Shown here piece by piece: positions 49,884 to 62,000 of a stretch of 64,000 nucleotides of DNA. Source of the stretch: Neelides folsomi (taxonomy: Eukaryota > Arthropoda > Collembola > Neelipleona > Neelidae). Each line of letters starts with the position of its first letter. Positions within the stretch are counted from its first letter, which is position 1. Where the stretch lies: NCBI GenBank assembly GCA_034687125.1, contig JAQGBZ010000062.1, positions 1 through 64,000 on the forward strand. Reading direction: 5' to 3'. The notes under the pieces were generated by a model. It ran no database searches. It was not told the origin of the DNA and worked only from the letters and a program-made list of their open reading frames with translations. The position numbers were made by a program, and so were the translations under genes.

Positions 49884-51192
49884 AATTAGGTTAATTATTA
49901 TTATATTTTAAAAATATAGGTCTGTAGATACATAATATGTGAATTAATATGATGTAGCTTTTTACGCCCATACTCACAATTCAGGAATCATTATTATAGG
50001 CATACATTGTAATTAAGCATAAATTAAAACTAGGATCAAAGTATTAGATTAATTTAAATACAAATTCATTTTAAAAGTTTTAGGTCACATATTTAACCTC
50101 CTATTTTTATTGTTATCCTTTAATAGCAATGCATTTTATACATCTTTGTAATTTGTTAAAGTAATACAAAATATTTTCAGTTTTTACACTACATTTAAAT
50201 ACTAATGTTATATATTTTATATAAGGCAAATTCGAAATCATTAGCCGCCTTGTTAAATAACGCCGATGAGTTATGTATCCAAATCTATTTATTTGTGCAA
50301 TATTATATTATAAGTTTTCAGTTAATATATTATATACTATTTAAAATTACTAATCACCAATTTTTTTATTTTGATGTTAAAGTGTAATCATGTCAAATTG
50401 AAACATAATAAAATAATGATGACAATTTTATAAAAAATTTACTTATTATTAAAAAAAATTATTTAAAATTTACATCTTTAAATCTGACAGTATGATTAAA
50501 GGTATTAAAGGTCCTAAGTACCTTTACCTAATCATATTTCTTATGTATGAACCTTGTCGGTTTTTATTCAGCAAAGACATTCAGATTCGGACAGCTCGTA
50601 ATGCATAACTGGCATAAGTGTTGTTAGTTTAAACTAGAAGATGGGAAAATTTCCCTTCGGGCATGGCGAATTTCGCGAATCAACTCATCAACCTCATCCA
50701 ACAGTTCTATAATTCTGTATCTGTATGAGTTCTGAATCTGACTGACTGACCTGGCATATGAATATACGCAGTGTGTGCAGTAATAAACTACCTTTTTACA
50801 TCATTCGTACTTTTTGTGGAAGAGTGGAGTTTAATCTTGACTGGTAGTTTTATTATTTTTTAATATTAGAGTAATTTCAATTTCGCCATACCTTAAAAGT
50901 TAAAAGAAAGTTTCTAAAATTATAAATCAATGATAGCTTTTATATTAATTATACAAATATGGCTATAAATATGTAGTTAAATACTATTTAAGAGGTTGAA
51001 ATAAGAATCAAATTTCCTTTTATAGTTTCATTTTCCATTATAAAATGAGTTTATTTACGATATACTTACTTGATAAGACTAATGATAATGACGGTTAAAA
51101 TATACATTAAACTGAAGAATTGAATTAAATATTTTATTTATTCTTTTAATATTTAAACAGCTGTGGATCGACTAGAAATTTAAGTTCGTAAA
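49884..51192 (+). other. Intergenic between the AT-hook gene and WARS1
   Basis: AT-rich with no coding signal. An imperfect inverted repeat sits around 50494-50531 (AAAGGTATTAAAGGTCC against CTAAGTACCTTTACC). A possible splice acceptor TTTAAACAG at about 51153-51161, just before the WARS1 start codon, suggests a non-coding first exon upstream. Confidence 0.5.
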
Positions 51193-54100
51193 ATGGAAGA
51201 AAAATTTGAAGAAATGAGAGTTAGTGGAGATGGTGCTCCAGCTGAAGAAGAAGAAGACATTGTCGATCCTTGGAGTGTCCAAAGTAAATCGGAAACTGGG
51301 ATTGACTATGACAAACTGATAAGTAAGTTAAAATATCTGATATCTGACATTATCTAAATTATAAAATAAAAAATGAATAACGATAAACGATATCATATTA
51401 AACATTTTATTATTAATTTTCTTTAGAACGCTTCGGGAGCGAACCGATATCAACTGAATTGATTGAGAGGATTGAAAAGTTAACTAAACTACCTGCTCAT
51501 CCGTTGCTCAAAAGGGGAATCTTCTTTAGTCATCGAGATCTACATGCAATGTTGAATCGTTACGAAGCTGGCAAACCTTTCTTTCTTTACACTGGAAGAG
51601 GGCCTTCGTCTAAAGCTATTCATCTCGGACATTTAGTTCCTTTTCTCTTCACTCAGTAATTTTTTATTTACCGATATTGAAGTTGGCATTTGATTTAATG
51701 GATGGAAATTTTAAAAGGTGGCTTCAGGAAGCATTTGACGTTCCGCTGGTTATCCAATTAACCGACGATGAGAAATTTCTTTGGAAGAATCTTTCTATTG
51801 AAGAGACCATGATGGTAAAGATAACTATAAACTTTTTTTTCAATTTATTATAGCTAAATAAATACATATTTAAAATTTTACTTTAATGGATGCAATAATT
51901 TATATTTTCAGCTTGCCCGAGAAAATGCAAAGGATATTATTTCATGTGGCTTTGATGTTGAAAAGACATTTATATTTTCAAATTTTAATTACATTGGGTA
52001 AAGTAAATACCTTGAATTTATATTTGCACTTTGGTAAAATATCTCAATTTATATTTTAATTTCTTTTAATTCAATCAGGCAGAGCCCAGAATTTTACCAA
52101 AATATAGCTTTGGTGGCAAGAAGCGTCACTTTTAATCAAGCGAGAGGAATATTCGGATTCACAGACACCGGTATGACATTATACATATTATTTTTTATAT
52201 TTAACTAGTATTATAAATATTACATCAGATCAGACAGAATTTTAGTATTTTTAAAAATATATTTTTTAGATTGTATCGGAAAAATTCAATTTCCTGCGAT
52301 TCAAGCTGCTCCATGTTTCGCAACGAGTTTTCCTCACATCTTCAATAAGAGAAAAGATATTCCTTGTATTATCCCTTGTGCAATTGATCAAGTACGCTAA
52401 GCTAAATAAATAATAAAAATTAGGAATGATTTAAAATGTCAATTTATCTTAGGATCCATATTTCCGAATGACAAGAGACGTCGCTCCTCGATTGGGATAC
52501 CAAAAACCAGCGTTAATTCATTCAACATTCATCCCTTCTCTTCAAGGAGCCCAAGCAAAAATGTCAGCCTCGGATGAAAATTCAGCTATTTATATCACTG
52601 ACACTGCGGCACAAATAAAGAAAAAGGTAATTCATAATTTTATATCTTGTAAATATTATTTAAAAACAAATGCAAAATGCTTCATCTTTATAAGTATTAA
52701 TGAAAATTCATTAAAATAAATACATAAATTATCAACTACCAACATTTTTCTGGGGGCGAATTTATGAAATGATGTTTGCTAACTTTTATGTTAAATTTAG
52801 CACGCTGGCAACTTTTCTGCACAAATTTGCGTGTTAAATTTGCCGTGTCAACTTGATGCTAAAACCAACATCCTAAAACCTGTGTTAATTTTGACACGCA
52901 GATTTAAGCTCGCATATTTTCATTTCTCCTTTTCTTTAAAAATGTTGAGTGAGGGAAATAAATTGGTCTTCATAGCCAACAAGTCAACAAAAATGGTTAG
53001 GTTCGTACATATGTGTATACCTACCTGTATATTTTATGTATTGGTTATATGGATGCATTTTCATTTTTTTCATTTTGTGGATGACTCGCTGCAGTCTGTC
53101 ATATTGTATTTTTATCATGGCTAGAAATTCTCAAATTCTCTTCATTGAAGTGTTTAGTTTAAGAATATCCGTGATTATAAAAACTCTAAACTTATATAAA
53201 CTTACTCTAAATGTACAGAAGTACTTGTAAGGCATAGAATTGTTACACAATATTCGTCCATATTAAGTAAATTGGAGGTATCATATAAAGAAGGTGTACA
53301 GTTGCACACAATACAAATACTTAAGTTACTTGTGTCCATATGAGTTTGAGTTGAGAGAAATTAAAAGTTAACATAAAATCAAAATTGTTATATTTATGAA
53401 ATTGTGTTAACTACGCTTAACACAGATTTCAAATGTCATAAAATTATGTTAATTGCCAAACGTGCTAAATTTAACATGAAAGTTAGCAAACATCATTTCA
53501 TAAATAATCCCCCTGCTGAACTCTAAAAAACTAGCATTTTTATCAATAGATCAACAAGTATGCGTTTTCTGGAGGCCGAGCAACCGTAGAAGAGCATCGA
53601 GAGCTTGGTGGAAATTGTGATGTTGATATTTCTTTTCAATATTTAAAGTTTCTTTGTCACGATGATGAAAAAATTGCTAAGATTAAAGAGGTAAATTTTT
53701 AATTAAAATAATCAGTGAATGTTAATTTTTTACGACTGAGGTTTTACACCGAAAGGAGTATGCTTTTGACTTGTATGTCTGTCTGTTTGTCTGTCCGTCT
53801 ATTTACTCCCAAAAGCCTGGACAGAACATCACATGCAATATACCAATCGATAGGCCCAGGCTATGAGAAGGTATTAGTGGAATAATAGTATTGAAAAAGT
53901 CAATGGTTAATTAGTTAACCACAATTAACCTCATAATTAAAGCCCAAATCAGAAACATTTTTTGAAAATTGTCGTGATTGTTTACAATATGGGTTGCTAA
54001 CTATACTAAAATTTTGGTTTAAATTAAAGATTTCGTTATAAAACCAAGACTCCCTAAAACAAATTGATATACAACAGAATTAATACTAACAACAAATTTT

Positions 54101-55206
54101 TTTTATAATTATTTAGTTTAATCTAAGATTCCACGAATAAAGATTAAACATCGACCAAACGTTAATAATTGCTTAATTATATTAACTTAATATTGTTTTC
54201 ATATTCAGTTGTCATTTTGATTATTTTTTAAAGTGATGGGCAAAATATCTTAAACATTTGAATTGGATTAATTTTATTAAAACTTTAACTCAATTGTTTT
54301 TTCTACTTCTAATAGTCGTTTAATATCCATTATGCCCTCATTTTTTTAAAAAAAAATCATTTTATGTCAAACAATGCATTCACTCCTTTCGATTAAAAAT
54401 GGTGAAATAAAACCAATTTGAAAAATTGAAAAACGACTGTGGTTGGGGTAATAAAAAGCATGAAATAATCTCAACAAATTATTAATTAATTGCCGAGGTC
54501 GTCGCAAATTCTTAATGTTAATCTTAAATCTGGTTCAGAATACAGCACGATTATCACAAATGACGGTATTTTACAACTATAGCTTTTTATGGTTATCAGT
54601 AGATTCAATCATGGATAAGTTAAAAAGTTCTTACTTTATTAGCCCAAATTTACTTTTTCGGTATTTAAAATTATTTTCACAAATAATGTTTGCCATTAGT
54701 TTAAAGACCACTTTATAATTTGAAAATAAAAGCTAATATAAAGATGTGTTTGTCAAATTGAAATATAATTAGACTTTAAAGAGGATACCTATTATCCTCA
54801 GTCGTAAAAAATTATTATTTCTAATTTGCGACAACCTCGGCAAATTAATTAATAATTTGTTGAGATTATTTCATGTTTTTATTACCCCAACCTCAGTCGT
54901 TTTTCAATTTTTCAAATTGGTTTTACTTACGTTACTTATGTTGCATTTCCTAAACCATGTCTTCATATCGTTCTACTTATTATCTTTAAATAGTGCATTG
55001 CATAATGAATTCTATAAATGGTATATGACAATTATATTTCATTTTAGGAATACAGTTCCGGTAAAATGCTTACTGGTGAATTGAAAGCAGCGGCAATTTC
55101 AGAAATTCAAGCTGTAATTGCAGATCTTCAGAAAAAACGTTCTTTGGTGACAGATGAAGTTGTTGCAGAATTCATGCGTCCACGTCCATTGAAATATAAA
55201 TTTTAA
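51193..55206 (+). CDS. WARS1: Cytosolic tryptophanyl-tRNA synthetase, 9 exons
   Basis: Exons 51193-51322, 51427-51655, 51718-51814, 51912-51997, 52079-52170, 52270-52391, 52453-52626, 53550-53690 and 55048-55206. Phases agree, 1230 nt, 409 aa. A class I synthetase that charges tRNA-Trp: HIGH-type motif HLGH in [13 protein letters not shown] (exon 2), KMSAS signature in [15 protein letters not shown] (exon 7), and eukaryotic WARS marks [43 protein letters not shown] and [11 protein letters not shown]. It begins with a short acidic tail and FDPWSVQ-like segment (IVDPWSVQ), with no WHEP domain, unlike vertebrate WARS1 (about 471 aa). An unseen 5' exon could add one, but the ATG context and a nearby upstream in-frame stop argue for this start. 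The last two introns are expanded by repeat elements. Confidence 0.95.
52752..53513. mobile_element. MITE-like element, 762 bp, in WARS1 intron 7
   Basis: 53-nt terminal inverted repeats (52752-52804 and 53461-53513) start GGGGG and share TTTATGAAATGATGTTTGCT, differing at about four positions. The interior has no transposase. A minor frame (52831-53124) is not conserved-looking. No clear target-site duplication flanks it. It is a non-autonomous DNA transposon by structure; the superfamily is not assignable by eye. Confidence 0.8.
53724..54813. mobile_element. Inverted-repeat element with ACGACTGAGG ends in WARS1 intron 8
   Basis: Perfect 18-nt inverted repeats, AATTTTTTACGACTGAGG at 53724-53741 and its complement at 54796-54813, bound about 1.1 kb with no coding frame. 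A TGTC/TGTT-rich tract (53777-53804) lies near the left end. The right end sits inside the loop of a second foldback (54408-54925), so the region is composite. Confidence 0.65.
54408..54925. repeat. Foldback with 103-nt arms in WARS1 intron 8
   Basis: Arms 54408-54510 and 54823-54925 are almost exact reverse complements (a few substitutions and a one-base slip), separated by a 312-nt loop. Each arm contains ACGACTGWGGTTGGGG in the orientation of a terminal repeat, the same core as the 53724/54813 ends. In RNA it would form a long hairpin just before the acceptor of the last WARS1 exon. Confidence 0.85.
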
Positions 55207-57211
55207 TATTTTGTATCGTGTTTTTATTAGGTTTGTTATAATTATTAAATATTCATTTTCTAAAATTTATTAAGAAATTTTTTACTCACTTATTACTCTA
55301 AATGAGTAGTTTAATCACAAAAATTGTAATACAAATATAATGCGGCACTTAATGGTTTATATTACATTGGTGAGCCTAAAATTTATAAGTGAATAACTAA
55401 ACTTCTAAATAAGCTCAATATTGTATTCCTCTGAGCATGAAAAGTGAGAATAAATTTTGAAATTCAGTTTGGCTGACTAATTATTTTTAATTAATATTAT
55501 TCTGTTTTTCAAAATTCCAAAATGAATATCAAACCTTTTAATATACATGGTGTGAATGAATGAATCCATTGGAATAATTACCATTTTATGTGTACCTATG
55601 TTATAAAGGTGTACATTTTTCAATTTTTCATATTGTGCATTTGGAAAATGAAATTGATGAACAATTCTTGCTTTGTTATAAAAACTGGTCAAATATTTTA
55701 AGACACGATTATTGATTATTCAATTCCATCGCGTGGAAGATTATTAATGAAGGACTTGGGGACCGTTGAGAAGTTTTATTATAGTTTTTAACCTCATTAT
55801 ACGGGTTTATTTGATTGAAGGGCCAGAAGTGCTTGATCATGAAATGAGAGAGTTAAGTCATTTCTATTCTAATTGTGAATCGACAAAACAGGGGTCTTGA
55901 AGTTAAGCTGTCAAGTGAGTCCGAGACATTTCTCATGAATTGACAAACAGGGGAGAGGACGGGCGTATGAGACGGGCAGTTGGGGAGTAAATCATTGATT
56001 TTCATGATCAGGTTGGCTCAGCAAGTTTGAGGATCGATTCCATAAACAGAATCCTCAAGTTCTCTAATAAATTCTCACTCTTTTTGAGTAGACCTCCTCT
56101 CTCGGAACCGCTTCCTTTCCCTCCTTCCGCCACTCGCCTTGAATTATGACATCTTTGCTCTCTCTTTACTATTCTTATAAATAAGTTATGTCCCCAAACT
56201 TTCCCTATATAGGTATAATAAAATTAACATCAAGTCCCTTTTACTCATTTTTGGATTTTAAATAAGCGCGTTTCTACTTTTGACATCACAAAGACTTTAC
56301 CTATATGGCATTTCCTCAACTTCTAACAAAGTTTCGTAAGTTGTTTTGAATGAAAATTAAGTAATTGTATTAGAGTATTTTATATTTATAGTAAGTATCT
56401 ATTTAAATATTTAAAACTGTCCTTTAGTTGTGATTCGAATAATGACAAAACCAATAGTTTACAACTTACCTATGTTCAAACTACCATTATTAGATCCTTT
56501 GATGCTAAAATAGGAGCTAAAACTTATTGAGTAGAGGAATTGAATTTTTATGAAAATTATAACTTGATTTTGGTTAGTTTAAATATGGTGGAAAAGAGAA
56601 ATTTTGAATTACGAGGATTTCCGAACCGACAACAATAATCCGAAAGCATAAGTCAAAGTGCAAATGTTTGCATAATTTGGTAATATGATTGAAAAAGTTT
56701 CCGTAACAAGATAAGTTTAAATGGAGCAGGTAGGAGATAAAGCGGAGCTTCCCTGGGATGTAGGCCAAGACAAAAAAAGTTTCCTCCTCAAGAAAAATAA
56801 TGTGGGGAATGTGAATATCTTTTGGATAATAAAGTGGGAGAATTCGGGGACTCGAGTGGAGCAGTGTTCTAAATCTTGATGATCTCGTAAACTTCCACTC
56901 CCGACTTGGAAGTTTCTCACGGTCCGCCATCGAGGACTTTAGAAACGTCTCAAGGAGTCAATCTCAACTTTCTCAAGTGCGAAGCCCCAATTTGCAATCA
57001 ATTCAATTGATCGTTCGAGACTGTCATTTCTCTTTAATTGACGTCTGCTGCTATTCTTTTATCCTTCCTATAAAAACTTTAGAGGAGTTAAAGTGAAAAT
57101 ATATTTAATTTAATTCAAAATCTTTGTTAATCTCATTGCGCTTAATGAAAATCTACTATGTATTTAATAAAGATTTTTTAAATGATTATATTCCATTGTA
57201 TAGCATATGAA
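55207..57211. other. Intergenic, 3' sides of WARS1 (+) and the small secreted gene (-)
   Basis: Only short frames. A minus-strand frame around 56574-56930 begins ATGGCGGACC followed at once by GTGAGA, which could be a tiny first exon, but no partner exon was found. Confidence 0.4.
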
Positions 57212-57822
57212 TTAATTTATTTTATTCAAAAATGAAGAGAATTTTAGATTTTCTATTTCTTCACGAACTAAATTTTGTTTTCTTCTTATTTTTAAATTTA
57301 TATTTCTTCTTGCTAATTTCTTCTTCACTACTTTTCCCGTGCATCTAAACCCAGCATCATTCAATTCATTATGAATTAAAAAAATTACCAGGATCCTAAT
57401 TTATTTTTTACAATTACACTCGACATATAATTTAAAAAAAATAAGAGTACCTCCTCGGAAGAATCCCATTTTTTATACTTTCTTGGTTTAATATTTTTAT
57501 CAGGATGTGGTTGTGAACTTCGCTTAATTCTCTCAATTTTAGGGAGTAAATGCTCATTTAATTTTCTGACACTTAAAGTATCAATCCTTTCTGATCTTTT
57601 AATATTTACTTTTGAATCTTGTATATTTACTTCATTATTCTGTAGAGATTTTTCCTCGTCTAATTTTTCCCCATCCGAAGTAAAAAACACTGAAATTATT
57701 GAATAAACACTTAAATATTAAGTCTCCTCATATTGAAAATATAACAATAATATATACCTACTTAATGAACTTATCAGGATAATTGTAAGTATAAAAACTC
57801 TACCACAGTTCATCGTTCTCAT
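57212..57822 (-). CDS. Predicted small secreted basic protein, 3 exons, unknown function
   Basis: Exons 57822-57762, 57689-57479 and 57395-57212 give 456 nt and 151 aa with matching phases (1, then 2). It begins MRTMNCGRVFILTIILISSL, a typical signal peptide: short basic start, about 11 hydrophobic residues, then MFFTSDGEK. The rest is Lys/Arg/Asn-rich with dibasic sites (KIERIKRSS, KPRK) and ends with KVVKKKLARRNINLKIRRKQ and an amphipathic VREEIENLKF. Only one Cys follows the signal peptide. The second donor is uncertain: an alternative at 57450 (GAG^GTACTC) would end the protein soon after with a different tail. I do not recognise it; a hormone or growth-factor-like precursor is possible but unproven. 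Confidence 0.5.
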
Positions 57823-58983
57823 TCTCAAGAATAAAAATGGAGTGAACTTACATTACTTTTAGTCTTGTTTTAAAGAATATTCGGAACTAGGACATAAAAA
57901 CAAATATTAGGTGGTAACATATACCAATACTGTAGGTATGTACTGGTACTGATACATACATACATACATACATACCTAGTAGTACTGATGGATATATTTT
58001 TAAAAATCTAAATTATGAAAGTTAATAGTATAATAGCGCATATAAAATATTGCCTACGCACGTTCCTTATATTGTGAATTATGGTTAGCTTAGCGTTTAA
58101 AAAATATAAATTCAATTTAACTGAATTTATAACTTTACATATAAGAATCATATATCGCAAAAGTATAATAAAAATGTTTACTAATCTTATGATTCATAAA
58201 ATATTGATAATTATTTATAGAAAAGTTGTTTAAATATTTGTAGCATCAACAAATAATTCAAATAAACAAAATTAATTATCAGCATGAATTTACTATTTAT
58301 ACTCGTATTACAATTGGCTTACTTAAAATATTTATTGATTAAACTTAATAAAATGCAAGTTAAGATAGGTAAGTAACCAAATGTAAGTTTTATGAACCAA
58401 TTAAATGTATTTGTTCTAATCTAAATATTTATTCCACAATATATCTCGTGTTTAGTTTGGGTAGTATGTTTTACGTGAATAATATTATATACAATTCTGC
58501 TAGACACTCAATATTTTTATTAAATTGGAAAGAGATTAGATTACCTTTGCAAAATATAGGTACATACCTTTTGAAAAGAGCTGTTCATTGAAGCAAACAA
58601 ATGATGCTATACGATTACAACGAAAGAGATATAAAGAGGAAAAGCTCATGTGGATCATTCATATGGCACGTTCTTTAAGCCATCCCTGCAGAAGGCTTCA
58701 TTTCATTGTACGAGAAAATGAGTATCATGAGCAGATACGTATGTGTAAATATAATGAGTGTTTGAGAGACGAGATTGTTCCGTTTGTTTGTGAGACTGGG
58801 CTCGATGATTCGAGAGGAAATGGTAGGAAAAGATTCAATTTGGTTGAATAAAAGAAGAAGAGGGGAAGGTAATTGATGCGTGCGGTTTCCGAGCCGATTC
58901 CCCGAGAGAGATTGATTAGCGAGGATTGAAAAGTATTCCAAAGTTAACCTTCGTCTCTGAGGAGGACTGGAGAGATTTTTCAG
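57823..58983. other. Gene-free stretch
   Basis: Presumed promoter region of the small secreted gene at its lower end, then AT-rich DNA. A frame at 58588-58851 (+) is open on both strands and lacks splice signals. Confidence 0.45.
57952..57975. repeat. (ATAC)n microsatellite
   Basis: Six tandem tetranucleotide units about 130 nt upstream of the small secreted gene's start codon. It is a likely length-variable site. Confidence 0.85.
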
Positions 58984-59070
58984 TCGGGAAAGCTCTTTGT
59001 GAGGGCCGTCACAGTCAGTCCCGCTCATCTCCCCCGAATCTGGCCAACCTCCGGGAAATTGCTTTCATAG
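58984..59070 (+). CDS. Possible cassette exon (87 nt) of an unseen plus-strand gene
   Basis: The acceptor GATTTTTCAG and donor CATAG^GTGAGG bound 87 nt that is open in one useful frame (phase 1 to phase 1): GKALCEGRHSQSRSSPP then NLANLREIAF. Symmetrical phase, good splice sites and higher GC than the flanks suggest an exon. No neighbouring exon was found in the window, so the gene, if real, extends beyond 64 kb. Confidence 0.3.
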   Translation, partial: SGKLFVRAVTVSPAHLPRIWPTSGKLLS

Positions 59071-62000
59071 GTGAGGATACCCACCTTAAAATATTATATC
59101 ATTCAAGTGTGCATATGCTCTATTTACTTATAGCCACGCTCTCATATTTGGGTAACATATAATAAACTCCGGAGACATTTATGAAACTGCGTCTCCACAT
59201 ATTCCATATTGTTGCATGCATGCGGGTAATGATGGATCGGAGCGGACGGAACATTAACGCTCCCTATCCCTCACGGGGATTCTGAAGGCAAACAACCAAG
59301 AGGAATAAATGTGTGTGCGGTTGTATGTTATTTATTTGGCTATGCATGTGTGTGTGTCGTACGATCGTATGTAGAGTATCGGTACATGAAGAGATATAAA
59401 CTGGTGGCCACTCAATGTTGCGGTTCATTGAAGTGTGAAAGGTTCTTTTTCCATAACGATGATGATGGGAGGGAGAAAGGGGCTGTTGGGGTGGGTTTGT
59501 GGAATGGACACTTCCACCAAGACAGAACGTCAGGTCCATGGTCTGAATCCCATTTTTATCCTCTTTTCCCCCTGAACCCGCATTCGTCATCGGTCCATCA
59601 GTTGTACACTGGTCGTAAACGGAGCTTGGCACGGTCTGATGGCTATCCCGCCAAGAACATAGAGATCTACTCAACTCATATTTTACTCCACCCTCGTCGA
59701 TGAGAGTGAAATCCCCCAATGTGCCACAACACTTCGGGCTAATCCCCACGCTAATTTCTCCCGAAAGGAAAAGTTATCAACTTCCTCAATGAAAGTAAAT
59801 ACTCATGTTGGAGAGCATTACCATTATGGGCCAACTTGTGCGTTTTCATACTTTATGGCTCGGGCGAACAAGTCTCTGACGGCGAGTCAATGTGACGCCC
59901 ATAATATGCCGAACTTGCACAACCACACATAAAAGTTGGCATGCAGTAAAATAAGATTTTGCATAATGGCCGGAATCTCTTGAGCCTTGACGTATTTTAA
60001 ATCAGCTTTTCCAATTCAGAGGAAAATAAGGGATTTTAAACATTGCAAACTGATAGCGCCTTTCGTCTTTGGAATCTCCTTCAACATTAATGGAAAAAGT
60101 TGTAGAGTTGGGAATTTGAAATTTGAAAATGTAAATTGGTAAGATAATCATACGGGGAAGTTAATCATGGGGAGAATATTTGGTTGATTTGCGGGAAGAA
60201 AGTTTAATATAAATATGTTCTTCGGGGTTATTAGGAGACGGAATAAAAGGGAATTTGGATACTTTCTGCTCCATGGCCCGAGAGAGAATGAGTGAAGTGG
60301 AGATAGTGAGAGAAGTTTTCCATGGGTCTCTTCTGGAAACTTCATTCAAGTGTTTTACTTTCTTTGAATCACTTTTCTCATCCCCATTACCCGAGGACGC
60401 GATTCCAGAAGAGGGTAGCCTTTATTGCAAAACGATCTCACGAACTGTCTCTTCACCATCACTTACCCACTCTGGGAGAATAGGAGGAGTAAAAGGAGAA
60501 AAGACACTTTCACATTTATTACCCCCTACTCATTTTATTATTTCGTCAACAAAAAAGTTTGGGCCATATTCGCCCTCCTCACTTATTATTTACTGACTTA
60601 AAAGCCATTCTCAACTTTTCGCTAAATCCTCTTTATCCCACTTACACCGATTTCTATTATCCTATTAAACTGCACAAAGATCTATAAAATTCCAAACATT
60701 AATACATAACCATCACTCATTAAAATTTAACTTTTCACTAAACATTTCATGGTCCTCCTTTTTTACCGACAATGAACATTAAAAATGAATATAAAAATAT
60801 TTTTTAGTGCATGTCTCAATATTGAAACTTTCTAACATTAAGTAATAAAAATTAACCATTGAAGTATGAATGGTACGAGTAGTAACTTACAATTAATGTA
60901 TGTATAGGTAAGTAAATATTTATGAGTATTTAATATTGTATATCCCTTTGAAGCACAATGAACAAAGTAAAAATATTTGCTAATTAGGGTCTACTATACT
61001 TATGTTAATATTTAATACAAATGTAGCTTCTTTGATTTTGCCATTTCACAAGAGAAAGTAGGTCACATTTAAACCCTAAATTGGATTTGTGATTTTAAAT
61101 TGGTGGTTGAAACCAAAAATGTCGCAAAATCGTTCAACAGAAATGAATTTGAATGAATTTTAAATTAAATCGAGTTATGATAAATAAAGGTCCATTGAAA
61201 GAATTCGTTTTAATAGGAATTGTTCAACCTTTGTTCGGCAGAATAAACAAATTACAAAATAAAGTCGAATGTTTACATTTGCTTCGTCTGATCATTTGAA
61301 ATGTAGACATTTACTTTGGAATATTTCCCTTTACCCAAAGTCTCATATAATAAATATATTTGCCTACATTCACTTTAAACCTCTTGTGCCTCCTTTATAT
61401 GGGTGACGAGGTATAAGGGAAATTTATTGAGAAAAGTGGAATATTGTATTTTTCTTAGCGTCCAACATGAGGAAAAGAAAGGTCTTAAATATTATTTTAT
61501 TTGGAAAAAGTAACATCGCACGGAAGACACTGGAAAATTCACATGCGAAAGCTGAGCTGAGCTGTTGAGGAAGCATAAAATGAAATTCTGCCTTTTCAGG
61601 ATATTTACGAATTTCGTGGTCCACTTGGAAAGTTCTACATACGCTGATGTTTTTATTGCCTAAACTTTACAACTTTCACATAATTTTCTTTGGTTGTGGC
61701 AATTTGTAAACTTTTACTTTTTGCATTCTCTGCATTTTTTTATTACAATAAATTACGGCAAAACCTAAATCGTCCCCCATATAAAAGTAATTAATTATCA
61801 TGCATACTCACGGTTAAATATACATTTTCATTTAATAAAAACAAGTCCTTGTTTATGTTTTTAATTACATCTACTCTATAATAAACGTTTACATAATATG
61901 CTCTCAAATCTTCTGTGAAGAGTATTACTAGAAATCTATAATGCCTTATATATTAGTTAAAGGTATTATTCATCCCTAAATATTTTCTTTGCCAATTTAA

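Noticed and set aside
53777-53804. TGTC-rich tract considered as a stand-alone microsatellite
   Set aside because: It is imperfect and sits inside the inverted-repeat element, so it is described there instead.
56574-56930. 118-codon minus-strand frame starting ATGGCGGACC
   Set aside because: GTGAGA follows the ATG after ten bases, so it could be a first exon, but downstream composition is intron-like and no second exon could be located.
57451-57689. Reading the W-D-S-S-E-E segment as a Myb/SANT-like DNA-binding domain
   Set aside because: The upstream exon is a clear signal peptide, the expected second and third helices with Trp are missing, and the segment may be spliced out.
59264-59749. 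Frames of 130-160 codons on both strands
   Set aside because: No splice pair or domain was found, the plus frame starts in low-complexity GT-rich DNA, and neither frame is clearly favoured.
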